From positions 1 through 43,055 of the forward strand of contig CAYQZD010000019.1 of assembly GCA_964421875.1 (NCBI GenBank): DNA of 43,055 bases, given 5' to 3'. Position 1 is the first letter of the stretch, and every line of letters begins with the position of its first letter. The notes below the pieces were generated by a model. It worked only from the letters and a program-made list of their open reading frames with translations, ran no database searches and was not told the DNA's origin. The position numbers and the translations under genes were made by a program. Positions 23,525 to 32,696 of the stretch are shown here, piece by piece. Source of the DNA: CAYQZD01 sp964421875. GTDB lineage: Bacteria > Electryoneota > Tariuqbacteria > Tariuqbacterales > Tariuqbacteraceae.

Positions 23525-23642
23525 TTTCTGAACGCAGTGAAGAATCTCTTATTTATAAATGACTTACTAAAAATGCAGATGCTTCGCTTCGCTCAGCATG
23601 ACATATTGTCGAACAGGCTGCGGGGACCCGACACCAGTGAAA
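23525..23642. repeat. Repeat R3 copy 2 plus R4 copy
   Basis: 23525-23611 is an inverted copy of the R3 element at 28240-28326 (ATGCTTCGCTTCGCTCAGCA arm). 23610-23642 belongs to the R4 family, with GCTGCGGGGACCCGACACCA, also seen at 24931, 25098, 31853 and 35669. A TTTGGGTAACAGCCC unit follows at 23645-23672. No gene in this gap. Confidence 0.65.
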
Positions 23643-23693
23643 TGGGATTTGGGTAACAGCCCTTTCAAAGATAATTACAATACCAGGATAGTT

Positions 23694-24827
23694 ATGCGTG
23701 CAAAGGAATCCAAGTTTATGGAACGGGTGGTGGGGCAGGGTCATTTGAAGGGACTTTTTCAGCGTCTGATAGAGCGTGACAGACTCCCTCATGCGCTGCT
23801 GTTTTACGGTCCTTCCGGCGGTGGTAAGGAGGCTGCGGGTATTGAATTGGGAAGGTTTTTGCTGTGCCGGGAGCAGTGGTCGCCTTGCGGTGAATGCGCT
23901 TCCTGCCGCCGTTTCGAGCGTTTCGAACACCCGGATTTTCATTACCTTTTCCCCATCCAAAAGCCCAAGGGTTCCTACACGGAAAGCAACTGGGAACACG
24001 GTATGGATGAAACTCAGGTGGAGGAGTACAGGAAACAATTGCGGGAAAAGTCTGACGATATTTATTATCCGGTCAATTTCAAGGGTGCTTCGGCGATACT
24101 AATCGACCAGGTGCGTCAACTGATACAGAAGAGTTCACTGACATCTTTTCAGGGGGGCAACCGGTTCGCTTTGATTTCACCGGCAGATTTAATGAATGTT
24201 CAAGCACAGAATTCGCTTCTAAAGCTGTTGGAGGAGCCTGCTCCGGGATTCTACCTTTGTCTGGTAAGCTCCCGTCCGGAATCGCTGTTGGCAACGGTCA
24301 AATCTCGGTGTCAGCCTTATTATTTCCCTCCGCTGCCGCGGGAGGAGATCATTACCGGATTGGCGACCGGTTACGGCGCCAAGGCTTCTGAAGCGGAGAG
24401 CGCCGCCGACCGTTCCGAGGGTTCATTTGTCAAGGCTTTAACAATATTGCGGGAGGGGGACCCTTTACGCGATTTTGCGGTGAAAGAATTTATTTTAGAG
24501 GTTGTTAAGAAGAATCCGGTTTCAATTCACCGGATAGTACAAGACATAGGTAAAAGGGATCGTAACGAGGCGAAGAAGATATTGTTAAGCATCGACTTTT
24601 GGTTTCGCGACATCCAGATGATGGACAGCGGTTTGGAGCCTCAATACAATCGGGATATGCAGGAGCGTCTGGAAAAGTTCAGAAAGAACATCGAGTATTC
24701 GGATATTGCTGAAATGCGGGGTCTGCTATCGGAGGCAATTGATTTAATCGATAAAAATGTCTATATTGATATGATATTCATAAATTTGGCTAACCGGCTG
24801 AGCCGTCGGCTGAAATGGAATAGATGA
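23694..24827 (+). CDS. holB: DNA polymerase III delta-prime subunit
   Basis: Clamp-loader subunit, 377 residues. Walker A GPSGGGKE is at about 39-46; the zinc-module cysteines are Cys58, 65, 68 and 71 (SPCGECASCRRFE). The sensor region and VQAQNSLLKLLEEPAPGFYLCLVSSRPESLLATVKSRCQ (in parts) are classic for delta-prime. The region after residue 85 has an extra 30-40 residues (YTESNWEHGMDETQVEEY...) not seen in the E. coli protein. The start is the ATG at 23694, with AGGA about 6 nt upstream; an ATG-like longer frame begins in a repeat. Followed by ricT and metG, an order known from many bacteria. Confidence 0.88.
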   Translation: MRAKESKFMERVVGQGHLKGLFQRLIERDRLPHALLFYGPSGGGKEAAGIELGRFLLCREQWSPCGECASCRRFERFEHPDFHYLFPIQKPKGSYTESNWEHGMDETQVEEYRKQLREKSDDIYYPVNFKGASAILIDQVRQLIQKSSLTSFQGGNRFALISPADLMNVQAQNSLLKLLEEPAPGFYLCLVSSRPESLLATVKSRCQPYYFPPLPREEIITGLATGYGAKASEAESAADRSEGSFVKALTILREGDPLRDFAVKEFILEVVKKNPVSIHRIVQDIGKRDRNEAKKILLSIDFWFRDIQMMDSGLEPQYNRDMQERLEKFRKNIEYSDIAEMRGLLSEAIDLIDKNVYIDMIFINLANRLSRRLKWNR

Positions 24828-25255
24828 AGGTATTGATTTCAGTGAGTTAATTTTTGTTTTGATTATTGTGGGGAAGTCTGGGAACGAGGATGTAGTTTCG
24901 CAGCGGATTAAGGGATTACGCGAAGTTTCTGCCGGGTGCGGGGACCCGGCGGGCACATCGATTTTTTCGAGTGCGGAAAGTCTATCTGAAAATAGGGAAA
25001 AGCGAAGAATATTAGGTTTGCCTAATATTGTATCCTATTGTTATTTAATGAATTCTGGATTCCCGCTTTCGCGGGAATGACAAATTCGGGGTATTATCGG
25101 ACAAACTGCGGAGACTCGACACCACATTTAATGAATGAGAGATTCTTCGCTCCGCCTGCGGCGGTCTCAGAATGACAACACTGACGATGTCCGCTATAAA
25201 CAAACGTGATTAATAGCAAGATGTAATGATAATTCAATTGGTTATATAAAAATAA
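24828..25255. repeat. 428-bp repeat-rich gap before ricT
   Basis: No gene. It holds an R4-like palindrome (GCCGGGTGCGGGGACCCGGC region, 24931-24958); a perfect 9-bp inverted repeat AATATTAGG-TTTG-CCTAATATT (25008-25029); TTCCCGCTTTCGCGGGAA (about 25058-25076); another R4 copy with ACTGCGGAGACTCGACACC (25098-25128); and an R3 half (25129-25178). Confidence 0.65.
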
Positions 25256-26257
25256 ATGGCTGATATAATAGAAGTACAGTTTAAGGGCGACAAGCTGGGG
25301 ATTTTCCGGAATCCGATGGAATTCCCTTTCCAACTTGGCGATATGGTGGTGGTCGAGGTTGAGAAGGGTGAACACATCGGTTATATTGCCAATCTTGAAC
25401 CTCGGGACACTGAGGAGAATTCCGAGGAAGTGGAGTACAACATTCTTCGGAAGGCGACTCCAAACGATATACAATGGCTGGAGCAACTTCACGATCGTGA
25501 ATGCGAAGCTCTTAAGGTGTGCAAGGAGAAGGTCGGGAATCACGGTTTGCCGATGAAGCTGGTCGATGTTGAGTATCAATTCGATATGAAGAAGCTTACC
25601 TTCTACTTCACCGCTGACGGGCGGGTCGATTTTCGGGAGTTGGTTAAGGATTTGGCGGGACACTTTCGGGTTCGTATAGATTTACGTCAGATTGGGGCTC
25701 GGGACGAGACCAAACGTCTTGGCGGTCTTGGTATCTGCGGTCAGCAGTTATGCTGCACTACGTTTTTGCACTGTTTTCAGCCGGTTACGACTCAGATGGC
25801 TAAGGTTCAGAACCTTTCTCTGAATCCTCAGAAGTTATCGGGCTGCTGCGGGCGTCTGAAATGCTGTCTGCGTTACGAGCTGGATTTTTACTTGAAAGAG
25901 TTGCAGCGATATCCCACTCGGGAGTCGATTTATGAGACTGAGCGGGGTTCCGCCATAGTGGAGAAGATCGATATATTCAAGGACCAGATTTTTCTTCGCT
26001 ATCGGACGGGCGAATGGGAAAAGGTATCGCTGGAAAGGATGGAAGGATTTAAGTGTTTAAAGGAGGGACCACCGGTCTCTCTGGATTATATCGATGACAA
26101 GGGTGAGACCGTTTCCGACAGTGAGACGGTGAACGCCTGCGAGAAGAAAGCCGGGGATTTGGAACAGGGGGGAAAGGAGCCTTCCGACGCAGGGGATTCC
26201 GATTACGAAGATGAGCGGCGTATGGAATCTAACGCTCCCTTTCCTACAGACATTTAG
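25256..26257 (+). CDS. ricT: PSP1-domain protein (RicT/YaaT)
   Basis: A 333-residue cytoplasmic protein of the PSP1 C-terminal family. The conserved core is RVDFRELVKDLAGHFRVRIDLRQIGARDE, then GGLGICGQQLCC and GCCGRLKCCLRYEL. In B. subtilis the cysteine-rich motifs of the RicAFT complex bind iron-sulfur clusters and affect RNase Y-dependent RNA maturation. Residues after about 270 form an acidic low-complexity tail. Starts at ATG with no clear ribosome site. The order holB-ricT-metG matches a widely conserved cluster. Confidence 0.9.
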   Translation: MADIIEVQFKGDKLGIFRNPMEFPFQLGDMVVVEVEKGEHIGYIANLEPRDTEENSEEVEYNILRKATPNDIQWLEQLHDRECEALKVCKEKVGNHGLPMKLVDVEYQFDMKKLTFYFTADGRVDFRELVKDLAGHFRVRIDLRQIGARDETKRLGGLGICGQQLCCTTFLHCFQPVTTQMAKVQNLSLNPQKLSGCCGRLKCCLRYELDFYLKELQRYPTRESIYETERGSAIVEKIDIFKDQIFLRYRTGEWEKVSLERMEGFKCLKEGPPVSLDYIDDKGETVSDSETVNACEKKAGDLEQGGKEPSDAGDSDYEDERRMESNAPFPTDI

Positions 26258-26316
26258 GGCACCACGGGACAATAGAACTATGAAGTTCCGTAATCCACTA
26301 TTCGATTGAGGATTCG

Positions 26317-28167
26317 ATGCATTCGAAATTTTACGTTACTACACCAATATATTATGTGAACGCCGACCCTCACATTGGGCATGCCTATACGACTATCCTT
26401 GCCGACGTGCTTGCCCGTTACCACGGTATGTTCGGGGAGCGTTCATTTTTTCTCACGGGCACCGATGAACATGGTCAGAAGGTTCAGAGCGCGGCTGAAA
26501 CGCTTGGTATGTCCGCACAAGCTCATTGCGATGAGATGATGATTCGTTTCAAGAACCTGTGGAAGAAGCTTGAGATCGAGTATGACGATTTCATTCGCAC
26601 TACCGAACCCCGTCATCGCGAGGTGGTTGAGGAGATACTGCAGCGGATTTGGGATAAGGGTGAAATCTACAGCGACGAGTTCGAGGGCTGGTACTGTGTC
26701 CACGATGAAAGGTATTGGACAGAGAAGGATATTGTGGAGGGCAACTGCCCTTTGTGCGAGCGTCCGGTGAACCGTATGCGCGAGAAGAACTATTTTTTTC
26801 GGATGAGCCAATATCAGGACTGGCTGATAGATTATATTCATGAGCATCCCCGTTTCATACAGCCTGAGCACCGTCGGAACGAGGTGCTGGGATTTCTGCG
26901 CCAGCCGTTGAAGGACTTGTGCATTTCGCGTCCCAAGTCCCGGCTCAGTTGGGGGATACCGCTGCCTTTCGACGCGGATTATGTCACCTATGTCTGGTTC
27001 GACGCCCTTTTGAATTATTACACAGCGGCTAAGGCGCGGGGATTATGGCCGGCGACAGTTCACCTTATCGGCAAGGACATCTTGACCACTCATTCCATCT
27101 ATTGGCCCATAATGCTTAAAGCTGCCGGGTTAGAACAGCCGGGGACAATTTTCGCGCACGGCTGGTGGCTGGTTGAGGAGACTAAGATGTCCAAGTCGTT
27201 GGGGAATGTTGTGCGTCCTCTGGATATGATGGAGACTTACGGCGCGGAACAGTTCCGTTATTTTCTGATGCGGGAGATGGTTCCGGGGAGTGACGCTAGC
27301 TTCACAGAAGAGGCTCTGCTTTCGCGCATCAACAGCGATTTAGCCAACGATTTGGGTAATCTGCTTTCCCGCGTCACCAAGCTGGTTCAGAGCTTTTTCG
27401 GGAGTGTAATTCCTAGTCCGGTCTCTGAGGATGCGGATTGGCGGGCTCTTGGTGAAAGCGCGGTGCAAACCGTAAAGGAAGCGATAAGCGATTTTCGGGT
27501 TGACGAGGCGGTTACGGGAGCGATGCGCCTGGTTCGGCGCGCCAATCAGTATCTGGAGGAGACCGCACCCTGGAAGCTGGCTAAGCGTGACAAAGCGGCT
27601 GCGGGGACTGCGCTGTATCATACGCTGGAGGGGCTGCGTCTGGCGGCGCTGCTGCTTCAGCCGGTGATACCTGAAAGAAGCGGCGAGGCTTTAAGGCGGC
27701 TTTCCGCCGCGGATAGCGGATTGAGTTGGGGAGAACTGCGTCCGGGCGGGAAGATTATGTCCGGCTCTCCCTTATTCCCCAGGATAGAGATTAAACTGCC
27801 GAAACCTTCAGAATCAAAAGAGGAGAGAGCGATGAAAGAAGCCGGTATTATCGACATCGATGATTTTAAGAAGGTTGAATTGCGCGTGGGCGAGATACTG
27901 CGGGCGGAGAAGGTCGAAGGGGCGGATAAACTGCTGAAGATGGAGGTCGATATCGGCTCGGAACACCGTCAATTAGTGGCCGGCATCGCTCCGTATTATC
28001 CGCCGGAGGAGCTTCCGGGGCGTAAAATCATCGTGGTGTGCAACTTGAAGAAGGCGGTGCTTCGGGGGGTGGAGTCTCAGGGGATGCTGCTGGCGGCGGT
28101 GAAGGGGAAGAAGCTGCGTCTGCTCACTGTCGATGGGGAGATTCCTAACGGAAGTAAGATATCGTAA
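26317..28167 (+). CDS. metG: Methionyl-tRNA synthetase with C-terminal tRNA-binding domain
   Basis: Charges tRNA-Met. It has 616 residues: the HIGH signature DPHIGHAYT at about 18-25; KMSKS at 290-294 (ETKMSKSLGNVV); an anticodon-binding helical region about 370-490; and a C-terminal EMAP-II/Arc1-like tRNA-binding domain from about 512 (VELRVGEILRAEKVEGADKLLKMEVDIG). In the connective zinc knuckle the first half is C127-V-H-D instead of CxxC, followed by C144-P-L-C147. So a full four-cysteine site is missing, though Asp could ligate. GAGG lies 6 nt before ATG. Confidence 0.97.
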   Translation: MHSKFYVTTPIYYVNADPHIGHAYTTILADVLARYHGMFGERSFFLTGTDEHGQKVQSAAETLGMSAQAHCDEMMIRFKNLWKKLEIEYDDFIRTTEPRHREVVEEILQRIWDKGEIYSDEFEGWYCVHDERYWTEKDIVEGNCPLCERPVNRMREKNYFFRMSQYQDWLIDYIHEHPRFIQPEHRRNEVLGFLRQPLKDLCISRPKSRLSWGIPLPFDADYVTYVWFDALLNYYTAAKARGLWPATVHLIGKDILTTHSIYWPIMLKAAGLEQPGTIFAHGWWLVEETKMSKSLGNVVRPLDMMETYGAEQFRYFLMREMVPGSDASFTEEALLSRINSDLANDLGNLLSRVTKLVQSFFGSVIPSPVSEDADWRALGESAVQTVKEAISDFRVDEAVTGAMRLVRRANQYLEETAPWKLAKRDKAAAGTALYHTLEGLRLAALLLQPVIPERSGEALRRLSAADSGLSWGELRPGGKIMSGSPLFPRIEIKLPKPSESKEERAMKEAGIIDIDDFKKVELRVGEILRAEKVEGADKLLKMEVDIGSEHRQLVAGIAPYYPPEELPGRKIIVVCNLKKAVLRGVESQGMLLAAVKGKKLRLLTVDGEIPNGSKIS

Positions 28168-28197
28168 TGTATCAGATGTCATTTTGGCTTCATTAAA

Positions 28198-28444
28198 TGA
28201 CTATCCACATAGTCATTCCGGCGTACAGTCTGTCCGACAATATGACATTCTGAGTGAAGCGAAGCATCTGCATTTTAGTAACTCATTTATAAACAAGAGA
28301 TTCTTCACTTCGTTCAGAATGACATAATATGAAAACAGGTGTTCTCGGACAGCCTGGCAGCCGGAATCTCTCCGAAGAAGAAGGATTCTGGCTCGCTTCG
28401 CGGCCAGAATGACGAATGTTTTAGTGACAGCACTTGCTTACTAA
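28198..28444. repeat. Repeat-rich gap between metG and the RadC-like gene
   Basis: Contains an ATTCCGG...GTCTGTCCGACA unit, an R3 copy (28240-28326, ATCTGCATTTTAGTAACTC middle) and a GATTCTGGCTCGCTTCGCGGCCAGAATGAC-type palindrome (arms around 28382-28411). No gene. Confidence 0.65.
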
Positions 28445-29773
28445 ATGAACAAACTCAGCGGGATACTGCATAAAATCCCCGACGAGGGTTTGCTGGTTTT
28501 CGGCGAAGTCGGGGAGTTTTGGACTGACCGGGCGAGGTTTTCTTCGGGGCAGGCGCTGGTTGCTCCCCCGGTTTATCAGACCGAGGCTATTTCGGGATAT
28601 TTAGGGGAACGCGTTGGCGGAGGGTGTAAGGGTCTTTTCCTCGCCTGGGGATTGTCGCGGCTTTCGGGGCAGCGGAAGGTTGCTGAAAAATTACTGACGG
28701 CGCTGGAGGATGCGGGCGGATTTTTTGCGGTTGAGGCGATAGGGGGTGAACTGCCGCCTGCAGAGCGGAATCATTATCGTTTTTTGGAACTGATAACCGG
28801 CGGCAGCCCTTTACCCAAGAATCGTCTGCTTGCATTGTTAAAAACGCTGGGATTGACCCAAGCCCGCGCGGTTGAGTTTCATCGTTTCGGCGAGACTTTG
28901 GGGGAGAAGGAACTCAAGGCTTTCAGGGACTGGATTGAGACCCGGCTTGGAAGTATTTCATCGGCAGAGGCGGAGAGACTATTGACTGACATCCGGGCTG
29001 AGGGGCTGGCGCCTTCGCCTTTTCTGCTGATACACGCTCAGAAGCGGGGGTCGCGGCAGTCGGCTGTTCCGGTCAAATCCTCCGTCAAGCTCAATATCGA
29101 CTCTCTGCAAAGGAAGATACTCGACGATGGAGCGGCAGCATTGGGTGAGGAGGAACTCCTCTCCGCGGCGCTGGGCTGCGATACTGAAACTTCCCGGAGG
29201 ATACTGCAGCAGTACGGAGGTAAAGCGCTTTTGCGGGAGAAGCATTCGCGGAATTTCGCGGAGGAAGCCGGTATCGATGAGCTCCAGGCGGCTCATCTGC
29301 TGGCGCTGCTGGAATTGGGGAAGCGGTTCTATTCTCCGGCGGCGGTGGAGGCTTTGGAGCTTCATTCCCCTTCAGAGGCGGCGGAATATCTTGAGGATAT
29401 GAGACTCCTCAAGCGCGAGCACCTGCGCTGTCTCTATCTCGATTTGCGGGGCCGGTTGATTTGGGACGAGGTGGTGGCTATCGGGACGCTTTCCAAGGCT
29501 TTAGTTTCACCACGGGAGATAATCGGGCCGGCATTGGAGCACAGCGCCACGGGAATTATCATTGCGCATAATCATCTTTCGGACATCGCCGAGCCCTCTC
29601 CGGAGGACCGGGAGATGACAGCTTTGGTGGAGAATGCGGCGGAGATGATGAACCTGGACCTTTGGGACCATATTATTATCACCAAGGAGGGATACTACAG
29701 TTTTAACGAGGCGGGGGAGATTAAGGCGAGCAGCCGGGGTTTCAGGCGGAAGGCGGGGGGAAATGCCAAGTAA
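28445..29773 (+). CDS. radC: RadC-like JAB/MPN protein with a 215-residue N-terminal extension
   Basis: A 442-residue protein, about twice the usual RadC length. From residue 222 it follows RadC/UPF0758: helix-hairpin region RKILDDGAAALGEEELLSAAL, then LQAAHLLALLELGKRF, then the JAB fold with Glu342 (DEVVAIGTLS) and HNHLSDIAEPSPED. His375, His377 and Asp388 make a complete JAMM metal site. Residues 1-215 match no family I know; they include GLLVFGEVGEFWTDRARF and GYLGERVGGGCKGLFLAWGL and are mostly alpha/beta. RadC proteins have no firm biochemical role. The usual HNHPSGDP is changed to HNHLSDIAE. No ribosome site is seen before the ATG. Confidence 0.82.
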   Translation: MNKLSGILHKIPDEGLLVFGEVGEFWTDRARFSSGQALVAPPVYQTEAISGYLGERVGGGCKGLFLAWGLSRLSGQRKVAEKLLTALEDAGGFFAVEAIGGELPPAERNHYRFLELITGGSPLPKNRLLALLKTLGLTQARAVEFHRFGETLGEKELKAFRDWIETRLGSISSAEAERLLTDIRAEGLAPSPFLLIHAQKRGSRQSAVPVKSSVKLNIDSLQRKILDDGAAALGEEELLSAALGCDTETSRRILQQYGGKALLREKHSRNFAEEAGIDELQAAHLLALLELGKRFYSPAAVEALELHSPSEAAEYLEDMRLLKREHLRCLYLDLRGRLIWDEVVAIGTLSKALVSPREIIGPALEHSATGIIIAHNHLSDIAEPSPEDREMTALVENAAEMMNLDLWDHIIITKEGYYSFNEAGEIKASSRGFRRKAGGNAK

Positions 29774-29860
29774 CAAGTATCAAGTAACAAGTCCCCCCCA
29801 GAAACCACCCTCTGGATTACTGCTTGCGCAGGAATGACAGGTGGGGGTAGCTTCCAATGA

Positions 29861-29984
29861 GGGCGGTTCGCGAACCGCCCATGCGAAGAAGGATTCCGTC
29901 TCGCTTCGCGGCCGGAATGACTTGTAAATTGGTGGGTTAAGAACCCACCCTACAGATTGATAATTGGCGGATTAAAAATCCGCC
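29861..29984. repeat. Three stem-variable palindromes in a row
   Basis: GGGCGGTTCG-CGAACCGCCC (29861-29880), GGTGGGTT-AAG-AACCCACC with CTAC (29931-29953) and GGCGGATT-AAA-AATCCGCC with ATAC (29966-29988). Between the first two lies a GGATTCCGTCTCGCTTCGCG...CCGGAATGAC unit (29890-29921). Confidence 0.75.
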
Positions 29985-30016
29985 ATACAGTTCAATAAAT
30001 AAGGATTAATATACAA

Positions 30017-31789
30017 TTGGAAAAGTTACTTTTATCGGGCAACGAGGCGGTCGCCCGGGGGGCTTATGAGGCGGGATGCCGATTCGGTTTCGCTTATCCC
30101 GGGACACCCTCGACCGAAATAATGGAAAACTATGTGCGTTATCCCGGGGTGCACGCCCAGTGGTCCCCCAACGAGAAGGTTGCTTTCGAGGTGGGCATCG
30201 GCGCTTCGATGGGCGGGGCCCGGGCGCTGGTGGGGATGAAGCACGTGGGGGTTAATGTGGCGGCGGATCCGCTGATGACCTTCGCTTACACCGGGGTAAA
30301 GGGCGGCTTTGTGTTAGCGGCTGCTGACGACCCGGAGATGCACTCGTCACAGAACGAGCAGGACAGCCGTCGCTGGGGTCCTTTCGCCAAAATACCCATT
30401 TTGGAGCCTTCTGACGCGAATGAAGCGCGGTTTTATGTGATGCGGGCTTTTGAGATGTCGGAGGAATTTGATACGCCGGTGATGCTGCGGCTTACCACTC
30501 GGATTTCGCACTCCAAAGGGATAGTGGAAATCGGGGAGGCTCGTGATGCGGTGATGACCGGGTACGAGCGCAATATCGCCAAGTACACTATGATGCCCAA
30601 TTTCGCCCGGGTGCGGCACACTTTAGTGGAACAGCGGATGGAGAGACTGCTTGAGCTGGCGGAGAATTTCGATTTCAATCGGGAGGAGATGGGCGACACT
30701 TCCGTGGGCGTGGTTACCGGGGGGATTTCCTACCAGTATGTTAGGGAAATTCTGCCGGAGGTTTCTGTTTTCAAACTCGGTATGACCTATCCCCTGCCCA
30801 TTGAGCGTATCAGGAAATTCGCGAAGAAGGTTAAACGCCTGATCGTGGTGGAGGAGTTGGAACCGTTTTACGAGGAACAGCTCAAGATACACGGCATCCC
30901 CTGCGAGGGGAAGAAATTCTTATCGCTGGAAGGGGAATTGAATCCTGAGCGTCTTCGGGCGGGGATGGTTGAAGCCGGGATTATCGACAACGGTCACAAG
31001 CTTGTAAAGGGCGAAAAGGTGATTCCCCGTCCGCCGGTGTTATGCCCGGGCTGCGCGCATCGGGGAGTGTTCCACTCGCTGAAGAAGCTTAAAGCGGACG
31101 TGTTTGGGGATATTGGCTGCTACACTTTGGCCGGATTCGAGCCGCTGGAAGCGCTTCACAGCACCATATGTATGGGGGCTTCCATCGGGAACGCAATTGG
31201 AGCGGCTCTGGTGGGGGGGACGGAGAAAGCGGTGGCGATTATCGGCGATTCCACTTTCCTGCATTCCGGCATTACTCCTCTGTTGGACGCGGTTTACAAT
31301 CAGGCGACGGTTACGGTGATTATCCTGGATAACCGGGCTACGGCGATGACCGGGGGGCAGCAACATCCCGCTACCGGGTACAACCTCAAAGGTGAACCCT
31401 CCCCAGCGGTGGATATCGGCGAGTTGTGCAAAGCCTTAGGAGTCAGGAACGTGAGGCTGGTCGACCCCTACAACTTGGAGAAAACCAAATCCGCGATAAA
31501 GGCATCCATGAAAGAAAAAGGACCTTCGGTGGTGATAACCACGCGTCCCTGTATGCTTTTCCCGCGTAAGATACGGGGTGAGGCTTATTATGTGGACGAG
31601 GAGGTTTGCAACGGATGCGGGGCTTGCTTCAGAATAGGGTGTCCCGCTGTCAGCCGGTCGGGGGAATTCACCGAGAAGGGACTGGCTAAGGCTCAAATCG
31701 ACGAAACCACCTGCACCGGGTGCGAGATTTGCGTACAGGTCTGCCCGGTGGACTGCATCCACAAGCTGGTTAAGGAACCGGTTGAGTGA
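30017..31789 (+). CDS. iorA: Indolepyruvate ferredoxin oxidoreductase, alpha subunit
   Basis: Oxidatively decarboxylates indolepyruvate and other aryl pyruvates to acyl-CoA while reducing ferredoxin; cytoplasmic, part of anaerobic aromatic amino-acid breakdown. It has 590 residues. An N-terminal pyrimidine-binding domain has GNEAVARGAYEAGCRFGFAYPGTPSTEI. The TPP domain has CPGCAHRGVFHSL, GDIGCYT, and GDSTFLHSGITPLLDAVYN. The C-terminus has two 4Fe-4S motifs at Cys531/534/537/542 and Cys566/569/572/576. TTG start with AAGGA upstream. The beta subunit follows after 251 bp of repeat DNA. Stops at TGA. Confidence 0.96.
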   Translation: MEKLLLSGNEAVARGAYEAGCRFGFAYPGTPSTEIMENYVRYPGVHAQWSPNEKVAFEVGIGASMGGARALVGMKHVGVNVAADPLMTFAYTGVKGGFVLAAADDPEMHSSQNEQDSRRWGPFAKIPILEPSDANEARFYVMRAFEMSEEFDTPVMLRLTTRISHSKGIVEIGEARDAVMTGYERNIAKYTMMPNFARVRHTLVEQRMERLLELAENFDFNREEMGDTSVGVVTGGISYQYVREILPEVSVFKLGMTYPLPIERIRKFAKKVKRLIVVEELEPFYEEQLKIHGIPCEGKKFLSLEGELNPERLRAGMVEAGIIDNGHKLVKGEKVIPRPPVLCPGCAHRGVFHSLKKLKADVFGDIGCYTLAGFEPLEALHSTICMGASIGNAIGAALVGGTEKAVAIIGDSTFLHSGITPLLDAVYNQATVTVIILDNRATAMTGGQQHPATGYNLKGEPSPAVDIGELCKALGVRNVRLVDPYNLEKTKSAIKASMKEKGPSVVITTRPCMLFPRKIRGEAYYVDEEVCNGCGACFRIGCPAVSRSGEFTEKGLAKAQIDETTCTGCEICVQVCPVDCIHKLVKEPVE

Positions 31790-31852
31790 GGGGACGGTAT
31801 AGCGCTCTGGGAGGTTTTTTCTATTACATCGTGAAGTTGACAGTCATCATTA

Positions 31853-31970
31853 GTGTCGCAGAGTCCCCGCACTCTGCGACCGGAAAGCGGGGAATAATGC
31901 TGCAGACTGCGGGGAGTCTGCAGCACAAAGAGTTCTTTGCAAGGGCGTTCAATTGAACGCCCCTACTAAA
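31853..31970. repeat. R4 repeats and palindrome between iorA and iorB
   Basis: 31853-31926 has two facing R4 units (GCAGAGTCCCCGCACTCTGC and TGCAGACTGCGGGGAGTCTGC region), followed by GGGCGTTCAA-TTGAACGCCC with CTAC (31943-31966). It splits what is usually a tight two-gene operon. Confidence 0.65.
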
Positions 31971-32040
31971 CCGCAGAAATATTATAACTATTTTCGTTCA
32001 TTTTAATCTACAATTAGAATCTAATTATCGAATGTAACCT

Positions 32041-32631
32041 ATGGAAATAAAGAACTTGCTGTTGGTCGGTGTGGGGGGACAGGGGGTGGTTCTGGCTTCG
32101 GAGATGATTTGCGCTGCGGCTCACCACGCGGGATTCGACGTGAAGAAGAGTGAAATTCACGGAATGAGCCAGCGGGGGGGGGTGGTATCCTCGCATGTGC
32201 GTTATGGCGCTAAGGTATTTTCACCGCTGGTTGAGGCGGGCGAAGCCGACATCATTTTAGCTTTCGAGGCGGCGGAAGCGCTGCGTTTCTGCCATGAGCT
32301 CAAACCGGAGGGCGTGCTTTACGCTTCGCCCTATACTGTGGTTCCGCCTATCGAGGGTAAGAAGTTCCATTATCCTGACAATCCTCTGGAGCAGGCGGAT
32401 TCGCTGGTAAAAAACCTGGTGATTGTGGACGCGGAGACCATCGCCCTGAAACTGGGCAATCCCCGTCTGGCGAATTCGGTCTTTTTAGGGGCGCTGGCTC
32501 TTAATTCGGGGATTCCTCTGGCGAGTTGGGAATGGGCGATAGAGAAGCTGGCTCCCAAGAAGACGGGTCCCGCCAATTTAAAGGCTTTTCGTCAGGGTAT
32601 GGCCGCTGGTAAGGCGGAAAAGGTGGCTTAG
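32041..32631 (+). CDS. iorB: Indolepyruvate ferredoxin oxidoreductase, beta subunit
   Basis: A 196-residue gamma/beta-type subunit of the 2-oxoacid:acceptor oxidoreductase family. N-terminal LLVGVGGQGVVLASEMICAAA and EIHGMSQRGGVVSSHVRYG are typical, as is the end part SVFLGALALNSGIPL. It forms the active enzyme with IorA. ATG start without a clear ribosome site. Located 251 bp after iorA, with repeats between. Confidence 0.95.
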   Translation: MEIKNLLLVGVGGQGVVLASEMICAAAHHAGFDVKKSEIHGMSQRGGVVSSHVRYGAKVFSPLVEAGEADIILAFEAAEALRFCHELKPEGVLYASPYTVVPPIEGKKFHYPDNPLEQADSLVKNLVIVDAETIALKLGNPRLANSVFLGALALNSGIPLASWEWAIEKLAPKKTGPANLKAFRQGMAAGKAEKVA

Positions 32632-32696
32632 TCTTATCTACAAAGATATATTCTACGTAGATACAAGTATTAATAGGCGCTGAGGAGATAATCATT

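Noticed and set aside
23598..23693. Longer start for delta-prime at 23598
   Set aside because: The added residues come from repeat DNA and do not belong to the family; AGGA precedes the ATG at 23694.
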